Notes: generated by a model from the letters alone, not told the origin. A stretch of 64,000 nucleotides of DNA from JANMGV01 sp037440405 (GCA_037440405.1 JBBIUE010000008.1:1-64000); one strand, 5' to 3'. Counted from the first letter of the stretch, positions 33,870 through 43,917 are shown. A program made the numbers and translations.

Positions 33870-36293
33870 CTATTTCAGTTTCCTCAGTTTGGGATGCTCC
33901 TGCGACTTTTCAATGCTCGCGATCGCATCTCTCACGGCTTTCGCTTTTTGCTTGCTGAGTTGCTTTGGAAAATTGACCTCCCCTTTCTCGAACATCTCGG
34001 CCGTTTCTCGCAAGTGGGGGATGAGTCGTCGTGCTTCCGCGCCGTACAAATCGAGGACTTCAAGAATCTCTGGAGTGCGGTTCTCACTGGCCCACGGGTT
34101 CTGCGTGCGAAGATAATCTGCACAGGCCTGCATCCCTTCCTCGATGCGATGCGCTGCCAGAACTTTCAATCCATTGAGGCGCACACCATCGGCAAACATC
34201 TCTCCGCTTGGCGCTGGCTTCTCCACGGCTTCGAGCACGGTGGGTAAGAGAGGCTGCAATTCTTCGAAGCTGAGGCGTCGATAGATGGCACTGATTTCGC
34301 TTCGGGCTCGGCCGTCTTGATTCTGTAAACCTCGAGCAATGGCATTTCGAAGATTGTCGCGATCGACGCTATCAAGCGATTTCAAGTTGCTGAGCATTTT
34401 GCCGAAGATGGCGAACGACGCGAAACGCTGCTCCATTCCGCGTGGATCATCCATCGAAGATCCACGGGCAACTTGTTCCAGCATATCAGGCAACGCAGGT
34501 AGGGCTGGTTTTCCAATAGCCGCCAACGCCGTTGTCGCCCGGACTCGCAGCCACAGGTCGTCGTGGTGAAGCATCCGCTGAAGCTGCGGCACGGCCATCG
34601 CTGCCTTACCTCTCAATTCCTCCAATGCTTGACACGCACCGATCTGGGCGTTGAGATTCTCGGAAGCAAGGAGCGCGATGATTTCGGCCAAGGGATGCTG
34701 CTCGCGTCGGGAAAGCGCAGCGGCTGCTCGCTCTCGTACAATAGGCGACCAAGAACCGAGACGCTCGAGAAGCTCATCAACGCCAAATCGGTCGTAGGTA
34801 CTGGTGCGGTCCTTATTGTCCCAGCCGCGACCGTCCGCAATCAGAGTCTTCGCGTCTTCGGTTTCGAGCGGCCGCACCACGCTGGCGTTTCGACCGGTCA
34901 GCGCGATCTTCTTGAGGGGCAATGCATACGCCAGCAAGTAGGCCCCGCTGGCGTCCCAACCAAGGTAGCTGTCATTGTCTGGTTCAGGAGGCCCTTGATG
35001 CGCAAATGTTCCGTCCCATTGCCGCGCGAGATCATGATACCATCCACCGAATTCATCCATCCACGCACCAGTTGCCTGTGGACCAGCCAGGGCGATAGCG
35101 GGCAAAGACCACAATAAATTGAAATAGTTCCCAGTGTGCCCACAATCCCGTTCGCTGCCGTGCGAGGCTACCGCCATGCGAGTGAAGAAGTCGGCGCTCT
35201 CCGCTTCGCCGACGAGATCAAATAGTACCGCAGCCATGCCGCACTTACCATTATCTTCATGCGTCTCGGTCCAAGGTGCATGGTCGCCGTAAGGTATCGC
35301 TCCTTTTCCCGCGTAAAAGCGAAGGAGCCGCAAGCTGCGTTCGATCGCTTGCTGAACTTCGGTATCATTCACCCCTGCGCTGTGAGCCAGCACCAACCCA
35401 ATAGTCAACGGCAAGCCCGGAGAATTCATCATGCCGTAACCTTGCAAGCGCCCATCCGGAAGGGCGAACGTGTGCCCCCACGAACCCACCGCACTTTGGC
35501 CTCTCGCTGCTTCCAATGCCAACCGACGCAGGCCCGGCAACACCGAAGTGTCACCCGTCACCGTAATGTACTCGGCTAAAAAAATCATCACATAGCCGTA
35601 ATACCAAGTTCTGAAATCACGCACCGTGAAGTTGGCTGCCCACTCCGCTTCTCGCTTCGTCAACGGAAGGTGAGCTTCGTCGCCGCCGGCGAGAAGTGCG
35701 AGTGCATTCAGCGAGCGCGGAATAGGTTCTACCGACTCCAAATACGTGGACTCCGCCATTCGGGCTGCAAGTGCCATTAAACCCTTTGCAAGAATCCCTT
35801 GTGATTTGGGGCAGTCAAATGGTGCGGTGGAGCTGAATGATCCAAGTACGGGTAGCCTCAACTCCACCTCTTCGATCTTGCCCGCTCGCCAACGGGTGAT
35901 CGCGAGCCGTCCTCCAGCCGCGTCGGATTCCGCCTTCGTGATCGCCTTCCCAAACTCCGTCCGAGGGTCGTACGAAAACTTCGATCCACCAACACCCAGC
36001 AGCACATCGCCAACCTTGATCCGTCCGTCTGCTGGAGAGCCGGGCTCCACTGCTGTGACAGCAATCTGGCGCGCATCAGTTGTCACCAGCCGGTCGCAAT
36101 ACATCCAGCCCCGTAAGCCGGTTGGTCCAAGATTCCAATCATGCGTGGCATCCTCAGGAACGACATCGCCCTTGGTGAAATCAGGAATAGCGCGTCGCTG
36201 ATCGTCAGCTGCAGCCCAAGCAAATGCGATGCTTCCAAGACACGCCGCGCAGACCGTAGCGGTCCATCGAGTCTTCATCATGGTGAACAGCAT
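33870..36293 (-). CDS. Exported PDZ / DUF6288 / HEAT-repeat protein
   Basis: An 807-residue protein. The ATG at 36293 has AAAGG 7 bases upstream and is followed by a signal peptide (TATVCAACLGSIAFAWAAAD). A PDZ domain follows (about residues 60-140, with LRGWMYC and VKPGDVLLG-like DVLLGVGG), then a large alpha-toroid-like DUF6288 region (about 160-490), with repeated hydrophobic helices and motifs such as YYGYVMIFLAEY and GGWYHDLARQWDG. The C-terminal third (about 520-800) is built of HEAT-like repeats (ERAAAALSRREQHPL, WLRVRATTALAAIGKPAL). The family is frequent in Planctomycetes; the enzyme activity, if any, is unknown. It is separated by 130 bases from the SGNH esterase gene upstream on the same strand. 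Confidence 0.8.
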   Translation of the reverse strand: MLFTMMKTRWTATVCAACLGSIAFAWAAADDQRRAIPDFTKGDVVPEDATHDWNLGPTGLRGWMYCDRLVTTDARQIAVTAVEPGSPADGRIKVGDVLLGVGGSKFSYDPRTEFGKAITKAESDAAGGRLAITRWRAGKIEEVELRLPVLGSFSSTAPFDCPKSQGILAKGLMALAARMAESTYLESVEPIPRSLNALALLAGGDEAHLPLTKREAEWAANFTVRDFRTWYYGYVMIFLAEYITVTGDTSVLPGLRRLALEAARGQSAVGSWGHTFALPDGRLQGYGMMNSPGLPLTIGLVLAHSAGVNDTEVQQAIERSLRLLRFYAGKGAIPYGDHAPWTETHEDNGKCGMAAVLFDLVGEAESADFFTRMAVASHGSERDCGHTGNYFNLLWSLPAIALAGPQATGAWMDEFGGWYHDLARQWDGTFAHQGPPEPDNDSYLGWDASGAYLLAYALPLKKIALTGRNASVVRPLETEDAKTLIADGRGWDNKDRTSTYDRFGVDELLERLGSWSPIVRERAAAALSRREQHPLAEIIALLASENLNAQIGACQALEELRGKAAMAVPQLQRMLHHDDLWLRVRATTALAAIGKPALPALPDMLEQVARGSSMDDPRGMEQRFASFAIFGKMLSNLKSLDSVDRDNLRNAIARGLQNQDGRARSEISAIYRRLSFEELQPLLPTVLEAVEKPAPSGEMFADGVRLNGLKVLAAHRIEEGMQACADYLRTQNPWASENRTPEILEVLDLYGAEARRLIPHLRETAEMFEKGEVNFPKQLSKQKAKAVRDAIASIEKSQEHPKLRKLK

Positions 36294-36420
36294 TGAAGGA
36301 CCTTTCTTAGTCGATCGGAAGATAATCAATGATCAATCACCGCCCGCTGCGTCAGCGAGGAATCATCGTTTGGGATTCACTTAGGCTTTTGGGCGGATAG
36401 TGGTTCGCTTGCGGATCGTT

Positions 36421-37674
36421 TTATTCGGTCAGCATTTGGAGATTCGCTTCCGCGAATGCTTTTCCCATTAGAGCAAACGTCTTCGCGCAGCCGAGATAAT
36501 GATAACCAGCATTGGAGGCGCCGCGCTTCCAAAGCGCCGCTTCAGCAGACGAAATTAGTTCTGATTCGTATTTCTTCAAAAATTCGTTTTTCTGATCCTG
36601 GGTCATCTTGCCGTCAGCATTGGCGTGATCCTTGTGCTTTGAATCAAGGAAATAGCGCATCTGGCTGATTTTTGCTCGCTTCTCGTCGATGGCTCCTAGT
36701 TCATCCGACCAGAAGGGAGCGGTTTCGACGGCGGTGACGTTCCCTTGGAACTCAGACAACGCTGCCGGCGCAGCCATGGCTCGTCGGAATGCAATCATCT
36801 CTTTGGAATCATCCTTGAGTCCACTAACGCCCATCACGCCGATGACAAAAGGTAATCGTGGAGCATCAAGGTCCTTGCGGACATCACGAATAAAGTGAGC
36901 AAGCAACTCCGAGTAAAGATCAAATCGGTCTGGCTGGTTGTGCTTCGGATAGACATGACTGTCGACCATGTCATTGAAACCCTGAAGCCACACAAAGCCC
37001 GAAAGCTCGTAACCTTGTTGCGAATCGTAATCGGGAATAACCTGTTTCAGATCGGAAAGAACATTCTTTACGTGCTCGATCATCAGCCGATAGTAGACAC
37101 CTGTCGCTTTCTCCTTTTCCTTTTTCCACTGCTCGAAGTCTTTCGGAATGCCATGACCTTCTTGTTTCGGATAGTTTTCGATTTGAAAGGAACTCAGTTG
37201 ATAGGGTCCTGCGCTCGGGGATCGAAAATCGGTGTGCAAGCTCTTTCCCCCCCAAGCTGTTTTGATGATGAGGACAGGCTCATCCAATGCGGCATCCATG
37301 GTCAGTCCAAAGGTAAACTCGGGACCAATTTTATTGCCGAGCTTGCCAGGGGGTTGTCCCCACAACGATCCGTAACCTGCCGTCAGTCTTCCGGCGACAT
37401 CGAAATTGGATTCATCGGCGCCGGTCAGGTACGAAATCCAAGCGCCATCGCACACGGTCGGTTTGCCATCCGAGCCGCGCATCTGCCTAAGTAGCGGAGC
37501 CGTTGCAGGATCATCACCGATGTAATCAAACGTGCCGATCTCTGCATGCCCCTCCATATTAGACTGGCCAGCAAGGACAAAAACACGAACGGGTTTCTGT
37601 TGGGCATCCACCGGTTGAACATCCGGGAAAACGAACATCGTCATTCCCCAAAACAACATCCACCGAACATTCAT
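36421..37674 (-). CDS. Exported sialate O-acetylesterase-like (SASA/SGNH) esterase
   Basis: A 417-residue protein with a signal peptide (residues 1-24, ending VDAQQ). The catalytic motif VFVLAGQSNMEGHA has the SGNH nucleophile Ser; a conserved TAWGGKSL (Gly and oxyanion region) and FVWLQGFNDM (the block 3-like Asn) follow. The catalytic Asp-His pair expected near the C-terminus is probably in the YHYLGCAKTF region. Such SASA-domain enzymes remove acetyl groups from sialic acids or polysaccharides such as xylan. With the sulfatase and sialidase-like genes further on, it fits a planctomycete polysaccharide-degrading lifestyle, though it is not in one operon with them. Confidence 0.82.
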   Translation of the reverse strand: MNVRWMLFWGMTMFVFPDVQPVDAQQKPVRVFVLAGQSNMEGHAEIGTFDYIGDDPATAPLLRQMRGSDGKPTVCDGAWISYLTGADESNFDVAGRLTAGYGSLWGQPPGKLGNKIGPEFTFGLTMDAALDEPVLIIKTAWGGKSLHTDFRSPSAGPYQLSSFQIENYPKQEGHGIPKDFEQWKKEKEKATGVYYRLMIEHVKNVLSDLKQVIPDYDSQQGYELSGFVWLQGFNDMVDSHVYPKHNQPDRFDLYSELLAHFIRDVRKDLDAPRLPFVIGVMGVSGLKDDSKEMIAFRRAMAAPAALSEFQGNVTAVETAPFWSDELGAIDEKRAKISQMRYFLDSKHKDHANADGKMTQDQKNEFLKKYESELISSAEAALWKRGASNAGYHYLGCAKTFALMGKAFAEANLQMLTE

Positions 37675-37848
37675 AGCTGCCTTTCTTTACATGGCATTTG
37701 TGGAAATCTTTTTATCATACTCCGCTAAATGTGACGTGAGCACGTATTGCCAATCGAGACTTTCCTATCCCAGGGTTCAGGTAAGTCTATTGCAATTGAA
37801 TCTTCAGTAACTAAACTTCGACCATTCTTGGTCCTTTTTGTCTTGATA

Positions 37849-37887
37849 GCGTAAAGGGTTTCCGCCTTTACGCGCTTTCACGAAAGC
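37849..37887 (+). promoter_or_regulatory. Two adjacent leader hairpins before the PilT-like gene
   Basis: A perfect 9-base hairpin (GCGTAAAGG at 37849-37857, CCTTTACGC at 37865-37873, 7-base loop) is followed immediately by a second hairpin (GCTTT / AAAGC at 37874-37887). The second ends 7 bases before the TTG start at 37895, and no Shine-Dalgarno is seen there. They could control translation or transcription of the PilT-KaiC module, or mark an attachment-like site. Confidence 0.5.
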
Positions 37888-37894
37888 AATTTAG

Positions 37895-39151
37895 TTGGAA
37901 ATCCCACAAAACCTCGACTTGAGCTCTTTCTCGTCAAAAATTCCGCGGCAAGTCAGCGACTTCGGGTTGAGTGTACCCGTTTCGAGAATTACAGGCAACG
38001 ATTGGAACAATCTTCGAGACAGCGTTATTCCGCCCAAAGATCCAAGTCAATACGAGGAATGGCATCGAAACGCGATGCTGAACCAAGTGGTATGCGGATC
38101 TCTGGATTTGTCACTTACGTTAGACATTAACGGGGTCACGTACCCGTCGAGTCGTGTTCAGGTTTCATCGAACTGCAGTCGGAAGCATTTGTATCTCACA
38201 TGCAGGTTACCGCAAGGCAAGAAAACACCCGCAGAAGCGTCACCGATGGGCGGCTCCCATCCATTCACGACTACAGAAACTAAACGGCGTTGGCCGGTAG
38301 AAAATTCTGAAATCGCGACAGCCTTTTGGGGATGCATTGACGGTGGTCAATTGCGATCGCACTCTGGGCTTTTAGTAATCGCTGGCTCGACGAAATCGGG
38401 CAAGACGGAGCTCATGAAGCAGGTGGTGCGATCCTATTTGAGTCGGCCAGAAGCACAAGGAAAGTTTCAGACCTTGGTGACCTGCGAAGATCCGATTGAA
38501 ACATGGTACGCTGACAGTCCCGAGTCCGACGTTGAAAAAATGTTTAATCACGGTGTATTCTATTGCCCTCGTCAATTGGGAATTGACGTCGTTACGGTTT
38601 CTCAAGCTCTGAAAGATGCGCGCCGGCAAACACCAAACTGCTATCTTGTTGGTGAGGTACGGGAGAAAGCAGATTGGCAAAGCGTCGTGGAGTTTGCCGG
38701 CTCGGGACATCTTATTGTCGTCACCACTCATGCGGCCAACATTCAAGAAGCAATCCTTCGTATCTTCAGTGCGATGGAAGTCAAGACACCTCAGGGACGC
38801 CGTTCCGTCGCTAATGCTTTGTTGGCTGTCGTACACGCAGCGTTGTATCCCATCAGTTTCGGAAACGCAAATGGGTCATCTGTGCAATGTCTGGCGCAAA
38901 TGCCTTCCATATGGATCGGTAATGTGAATGCAGTTAGTCAATTAACCGCCGACGGACTATCTTCCGTCGTACCTAACGGCGATTTTTGCCTTAGCCGTGC
39001 GCAGTTTCTTCGAAAACTTGATTCGTCCATTGGACGAGGATTTGAGCTCTCTCAGGGCAACACAACATCACTCATCGAAGGGAACCAGGCCAAACAATCA
39101 TTGCTCGCGCAAGCTCAGCGCGAAGACCTGCGCGAGTTATCCAATCCGTGA
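37895..39151 (+). CDS. PilT/GspE-like secretion ATPase
   Basis: A 418-residue ATPase of the type II/IV secretion and pilus-retraction class. Walker A reads GSTKSGKTE (residues 164-172), the Asp box CEDPIE (197-202), Walker B YLVGEVRE (250-257) and the His box GHLIVVTTHA (271-280). The N-terminal 150 residues are unlike PilT and unlike GspE, and the C-terminal tail is also unusual. The start is uncertain: TTG at 37895 stands directly after a TAG in the same frame, with two hairpins just upstream. The gene is first of a co-directional row with the KaiC-like gene 27 bases behind. No pilus or secretion genes are nearby, so the ATPase may power something else. Confidence 0.8.
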   Translation: MEIPQNLDLSSFSSKIPRQVSDFGLSVPVSRITGNDWNNLRDSVIPPKDPSQYEEWHRNAMLNQVVCGSLDLSLTLDINGVTYPSSRVQVSSNCSRKHLYLTCRLPQGKKTPAEASPMGGSHPFTTTETKRRWPVENSEIATAFWGCIDGGQLRSHSGLLVIAGSTKSGKTELMKQVVRSYLSRPEAQGKFQTLVTCEDPIETWYADSPESDVEKMFNHGVFYCPRQLGIDVVTVSQALKDARRQTPNCYLVGEVREKADWQSVVEFAGSGHLIVVTTHAANIQEAILRIFSAMEVKTPQGRRSVANALLAVVHAALYPISFGNANGSSVQCLAQMPSIWIGNVNAVSQLTADGLSSVVPNGDFCLSRAQFLRKLDSSIGRGFELSQGNTTSLIEGNQAKQSLLAQAQREDLRELSNP

Positions 39152-39178
39152 AATCAATACGTTGAGGGTACCGATACC

Positions 39179-41878
39179 ATGGCGGATCGAATCATGCCTA
39201 TGCATGCTGGACGATTTCGATTCGGTATTTCCGAGTTGGATGAACTCGTCACGGAACGAAGAGGATTAGTTCCCGAGGGGCCATGGAGTGCTGCAATCAT
39301 CGGGCCGGATGGAACCGGCAAGTCGATCCTGGCAATGCATGTTGCTTCTGATTTTATTCGTTCCTACCGAGAGGCCGACATATTTCCAAGAGTCGTTTAT
39401 GTTTCAACGGACTTATCACTGAGCCAAGCGAAGAGTACCTGGAACGCCTTCGGCTTATCGCGTCCTGAATTGCGTAGGGATGTTCTGACCTGGGCCTACG
39501 AACGATTTTATTCTGCCGATAAGATTGCATCGGAAATTGAAACGAAAATCAAACAAAGTTTGGATGCTCGATCAAGAAGGGCGATTAAGCTCAAAGCCGT
39601 TTCTCCCAATGATGATAAGGACTTGGCCAAACTTCTTGGAGCACAATCAGGAAATACAGTGTGGTTTCTTGATCTTCAGAAGGAAACGGCCGGTGATGAT
39701 TGGAACTTCATCAACCACTTGTTGGGGTTATTTGAATCCGAGCGTCAATCGAAAACGCCCAATCTGCTCATTATTGATGCGATCGAAGGACTGGAGGCCT
39801 TTATCGGGGATATCGATACTTTTGGCGAGTCACGCACGAGGCGATCCCGTGTGGCGCAACTCGTTCGAAATTGCGTACGTTCTGATACGAATGTCTTATT
39901 CGTTGTTGAGCGGCAGAGCGACTCCAAGCGAGAACCTGAGCAGTTTATTGCGGACTACGTCTTTGTTTGCTCGACGCAGGTTGAAACCGACTACATAAAA
40001 CGAACGATTGCGGTTGAAAAGTTTCGAGGCGCCTGGCACTCTTGAGGCGAGCACGAGCTTTCGATTCGTCAGGGACACGGTACCCTAACAGGTGTCAAAT
40101 TCCATCTCGACGAACCACGAGTTCCGTTCATTGAATGGCCTACTCTTAGCTATCTCTCACATATCCGTGTTGTGCATTCGCTCCACAGTTGGAATAGGAA
40201 TGTGCGTGAAGCGAAAGAAAACGTACTTCCTGGAAATGGACATGCGTCCTTCGGTTTGCCTTGGATTGATTCCTTGTTAGGAGAGCCCAATCGATCCGTG
40301 TTTCGAAACGCACAGGCATCATTGAGCGGTTCCAAGCCTCAAGGACAACTCCAAACGTGTGAAGGTTCAATTACCTTCCTGTTAGGTGACGCGGGCACCC
40401 ACAAGGGACGTCTAGCTCGTCGCTTTCTTGCTCAGATCGCGTTGGGGAAGGAATGTGGAAGTCAAACAACCGATCAAGTTCCGTTCGGCATCGGCATTTT
40501 GATTACGACGGACTTGATGGATAAGCGTTCGTTGCTTGATCGGCTGGCGTTTCACATAGCCCAAGACACCAATCATCCCTATTTTGCCGTACGCGCATTA
40601 CTCGAACAGCAAGAATCAGACGAGAAGACGGAACGACTTCTTTGCCGAAGACTCAGTGTGCGGCACTTGTCGAGCGCCCACTTTCTGAAAATTGTCGAAT
40701 GTCAAGTGCGTTGGGCAAAGATGCGATTGCGCAGGTTGATTTCCGGTTTCATTGGAAAGTCGATTGATGCAATCGACACGAAGTTCTTCGCGCAGTTCTA
40801 CGGTTGCATTCGCCTGGTGATTGATGATTGGCATGCGGTATTGGAGACGCATCCCAATTTGGCTGAGGACCCTCTATTGGTTCAGAGCTTGATTACGTTC
40901 CTGAAGCGAGAAGGAATCACGGCGCTACTGGTGTCGACACAACCTGGACAGCCCTATATTCCAACCTCGGAGACTCCTGCTTTCGATTTGAGGAAGATCG
41001 ACGAACAGCACATCTACACATGGGGGGTCTCCTTTTACGGACAGCGTCGCACTGCGATCACTTGTCTACGCGATCGTATCGGGCAAAGGGAGCCAGATGT
41101 CTTCGAATTGCTACCCATCAATCTTCAAAGCACAGAGTCGACTGATCAGCCTTGGATCTCTCTGGGTAAAGTCGTTGAAAAATTCTCGTCATCTAGTTTT
41201 TCACAGTACCTGGAAAAATTCTATTCGGACGCCGGCGCGAACTGGCCCCAGACAATGGAGACGGCAGTCAGGGAGGCTGTTGCTAGAAAGCATTCGTCCG
41301 AAGAATTGGTAGCAATCATCAAGGATTATCCCAACCTTCGAAGGTTAACCGGGGCGTTCGATATCCCGCTCGTAGGCACTCGAGATGAGTGTCTTTCCAT
41401 ATCGCGTGAGTTTGGACTCTATGGAGGCGTCGAAATCGGAGAGGCTTATAGGGTGCCGCTTCGTGTTCAACTCGTGGAAGGAATCCATGGCAGTCACGAG
41501 GCAGAGACGTTCTGTTCTTCTTATCCTTCCTTGCTCAATCAGACGTTGCGGAAAGTTTTTCCTAGCGAATCAACGGAGACGGGAGTTTCCTTTGTTTCTC
41601 TCGATGAGTACGACGAATTCGCGACTTACGCCGATTGGTTGGACGACAGTCGTGGCAAAGAAACGGTCATTATTCAGATCGACGAGTTTTGGGGAGCTCG
41701 CCCCGGCACGTTGATGGAACTCAAACAGTATTGGATCGAGGACGTGGTTGCTCAATATCTCGGGCCAGAAAAGGACTCGTGGATTTCGGTAACGCAAAAT
41801 GACGTCTACGGAGTATGGCATCCTCACGTGCTTTCGAATCAGTCAGCCATTGACAGTGGGAAGAGGACAGCAGCCTGA
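39179..41878 (+). pseudogene. Double-domain KaiC-like ATPase interrupted by in-frame TGA
   Basis: One reading frame of 899 codons plus the final stop, broken by TGA at 40043-40045. Domain 1 (39179-40042) is a KaiC/RAD55-like RecA fold with Walker A GPDGTGKS (residues 42-49) and Walker B LLIIDAIEG. The TGA lies within the conserved end of such domains: FRGAWHS-stop-GEHELSI, where an Arg is usual after WHS in related proteins (CGA to TGA is one C-to-T step). The frame then stays open through 42 codons (DEPRVPFIEWPTLSYL) into domain 2, which starts with the KaiC-type SFGLPWIDSLL and has a degenerate Walker A, GDAGTHKGR. If the TGA is a true stop, two polypeptides result; the second would start at GTG 40172 and lack a ribosome site. 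ATG 39179 has GAGGG 9 bases upstream. A recent nonsense mutation, recoding or a sequence error are all possible. Confidence 0.8.
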
Positions 41879-41958
41879 ATCCGATTACTGTCTCCTATTA
41901 CAGGAGCCGAAACGATAAAGCGAAGGAAGCCAAAAGCTTAGGTACGCGACGTTGCGAC

Positions 41959-43248
41959 ATGACTCGAAGTGACAATCAGGCGTACCAAGTGATTGATCGA
42001 ATACCGTACTACTGGGACTTTGGCTTCTTAGTTGCCGATCGGCATTTATGGGAGGGCTGCAAGGATGACTCCTTCATGGGTTGGAAAGGTGATCCAGTCC
42101 GCATCGCTGAAATCTGGAATGCTTTGGCACTAGAGAAAGATCGATTCGGCGATCGGGGCTCATCGGAAAAGGAAGTAAGTTGGATCGATTTCTTTACAGC
42201 TTGCGAACGAATCGCTTCGCGACATCCGGGAGTCGCGGCTTTTGACATCAACATTAAGAACACGGAGTCCATGTCCTGTCTATTACTCGAAGTGTGGGGA
42301 TCGATATCTAAGTCGTTATCGGAAAACCCTGGGCAGACTTCCAAGTTCCAAAAGCTGAACGAACGCAAACCTCCGGAAAGTACAGAATGGCCTTCACTAA
42401 AGCAACTTTTTGAAGCACATACTGTGTCATTGTTGTCGGCCTTGATTAGTTTGCTTCATGCTTGCAAACAGATTCGTGGAACTTCTGATCATCGCTTTGA
42501 AGAAGTTTATTCAACGAAGGGCTTTGTTGCTTCGCGACAATGGTACTCGACGGCCTCTGCTATGATGAGGCTCCCAGAACACTCGGGAAAGGAACTCTGT
42601 CTGCTGTCCCTTCCCGGCAATGTGTCCACGCGAGGCGATTGGTATCTTGCAGTCACCGCGGGAAGTCGAAGTAGATTGCTGGCTGAGCGGGCCATCGATT
42701 TGATGACCAGCCGCAAAATGAATGTTGCCCGCTTCCATGATGGACTCGGCTTGCCCGTCCGAGATGTGCTGCCGATCTATTGGGATCGCCTGTCCTCACC
42801 CATCGTGCGGCACGTCGCCGATCTCGGCGAAAAACAAGCGGTAACCCTAGGCGAAATCGAAAGCCTTGGCCAGTCAACAGGCAAGCACATCGAGTGGCTT
42901 TGGAGGTCGAGAATCAGAAACTATGATCGAGATTGCTTTTACCTTCGTCGTTGGCTGAGCCGGGTCTTTTTCGAACGACGTAGTTGGTTCAACAAGGCAG
43001 GAGAAATACCTCTAACTGATTTGCTTGCATTCAATGCCATTGAGAAACTCGAGAAAGAATCCTCCGAGAGTTCAACGAATCTTTGGAAGGTTTCCAAGAA
43101 AGACAAGAACGGAGAAACAGTTGAGGATTTCCATGAGTTTCGACAGCATGCCGAAGTTCTTTATAACGCGCTCGACAAAACTGGTCTTGAAAGATTTCTC
43201 CATATGCTCGATATCATTAAGAATGTGATTCGGGGCAATTCTCATTAG
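41959..43248 (+). CDS. Protein of unknown function in the PilT-KaiC module
   Basis: A 429-residue soluble protein with no signal peptide, membrane helix or motif I recognise. It is rich in Trp and charged residues; the C-terminal quarter (DFHEFRQHAEVLYNALDKTG) is helical, and a central segment (SLGQSTGKHIEWLWRSRIRN) resembles a winged-helix DNA-binding unit only in pattern. The frame stays open upstream of the ATG for 27 codons, overlapping the end of the KaiC-like gene, but without ATG, GTG or TTG. The gene follows the KaiC-like gene by 80 bases and is followed by a small gene at 26 bases, so it is likely part of the same transcript. Confidence 0.7.
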   Translation: MTRSDNQAYQVIDRIPYYWDFGFLVADRHLWEGCKDDSFMGWKGDPVRIAEIWNALALEKDRFGDRGSSEKEVSWIDFFTACERIASRHPGVAAFDINIKNTESMSCLLLEVWGSISKSLSENPGQTSKFQKLNERKPPESTEWPSLKQLFEAHTVSLLSALISLLHACKQIRGTSDHRFEEVYSTKGFVASRQWYSTASAMMRLPEHSGKELCLLSLPGNVSTRGDWYLAVTAGSRSRLLAERAIDLMTSRKMNVARFHDGLGLPVRDVLPIYWDRLSSPIVRHVADLGEKQAVTLGEIESLGQSTGKHIEWLWRSRIRNYDRDCFYLRRWLSRVFFERRSWFNKAGEIPLTDLLAFNAIEKLEKESSESSTNLWKVSKKDKNGETVEDFHEFRQHAEVLYNALDKTGLERFLHMLDIIKNVIRGNSH

Positions 43249-43274
43249 AATCGGCAAAGGAATGGTGTGTTGGC

Positions 43275-43598
43275 ATGGAAGCTAAGCCTAACAGAAACGA
43301 TCCATCGTTCCTGATGTTCGTTGGCAAATTGTTCTCGCAACTCGACGGGTTGTGTCATGTTAGCGAAGTTCGCTGGCTTCCCAGAATTGGCGTCGCGGCC
43401 GTAGTGATCGATGACGAAAGCGCTCGAGGACAATCCTCGACCATCAGTCTCAACTTAGCTAATTCAGGGCAACCTCCGATTTTTGAACTGCGCGTTGGAG
43501 AATCGAAGTTCGTCCTACACGATCCAGACGAAATTTCGCAAATTATCGAACTGCAATCACGAGACCGCTTTTGGCAATCGGCTCGCAAAGCAGCATAA
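43275..43598 (+). CDS. Small protein of unknown function in the PilT-KaiC module
   Basis: A 107-residue soluble protein with alternating strands (RIGVAAVVIDDES, PIFELRVGESKFVL) and a helical C-terminus rich in charged residues. AAGGA lies 13 bases before the ATG; the intervening bases are G-rich. It matches no family. It closes the row of co-directional genes; the next gene lies 319 bases away. Confidence 0.6.
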   Translation: MEAKPNRNDPSFLMFVGKLFSQLDGLCHVSEVRWLPRIGVAAVVIDDESARGQSSTISLNLANSGQPPIFELRVGESKFVLHDPDEISQIIELQSRDRFWQSARKAA

Positions 43599-43917
43599 CA
43601 AGCAAGACTTTCTTCGCAACTTGAACTTTAAAACCTTAAGATTGAGTTTTCTCGCTCAGTCGAGACCAAAACTATGCGCAGGTATCGTGATCGGCATTTA
43701 GTCTCAGTTCAGAAAACGCTGATCGGAAGCCTCATCGACGGAGTGTAAAAACTCCAGCCCTCAGCGCCGGTCACGCACCAAGCGGACGTTCCATTGCAAA
43801 ATGAGCTAGTTTATCGGCGAGAAAAGGGACGTACTCTTGCTTTTCCTTGGTGGTATTTTTGATAAGCTTAGTCAATCAACAGAGCTATCTTTAACTCTGC
43901 CAATCAGGGGCGCGATC
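43599..43917. other. Intergenic region between the module and the zinc-ribbon gene
   Basis: About 320 bases. It holds a small perfect hairpin GGAGT-GTAAAA-ACTCC (43740-43755) without a T run. The frame of the next gene is open from a TTG at 43837, but the ATG at 43918 has the better ribosome site. No other feature is seen. Confidence 0.4.

Noticed and set aside
39149..39178. PilT-like and KaiC-like genes as one broken frame
   Set aside because: The frames do agree, but the KaiC-like gene has its own ribosome site and a typical N-terminus, and the PilT-like end shows no motif crossing the stop.
40172..41878. Second KaiC-like part as an independent gene
   Set aside because: Its frame is continuous with the upstream ATPase through the TGA, the bridging 42 codons carry the conserved GEHELSI end, and the GTG start has no ribosome site.
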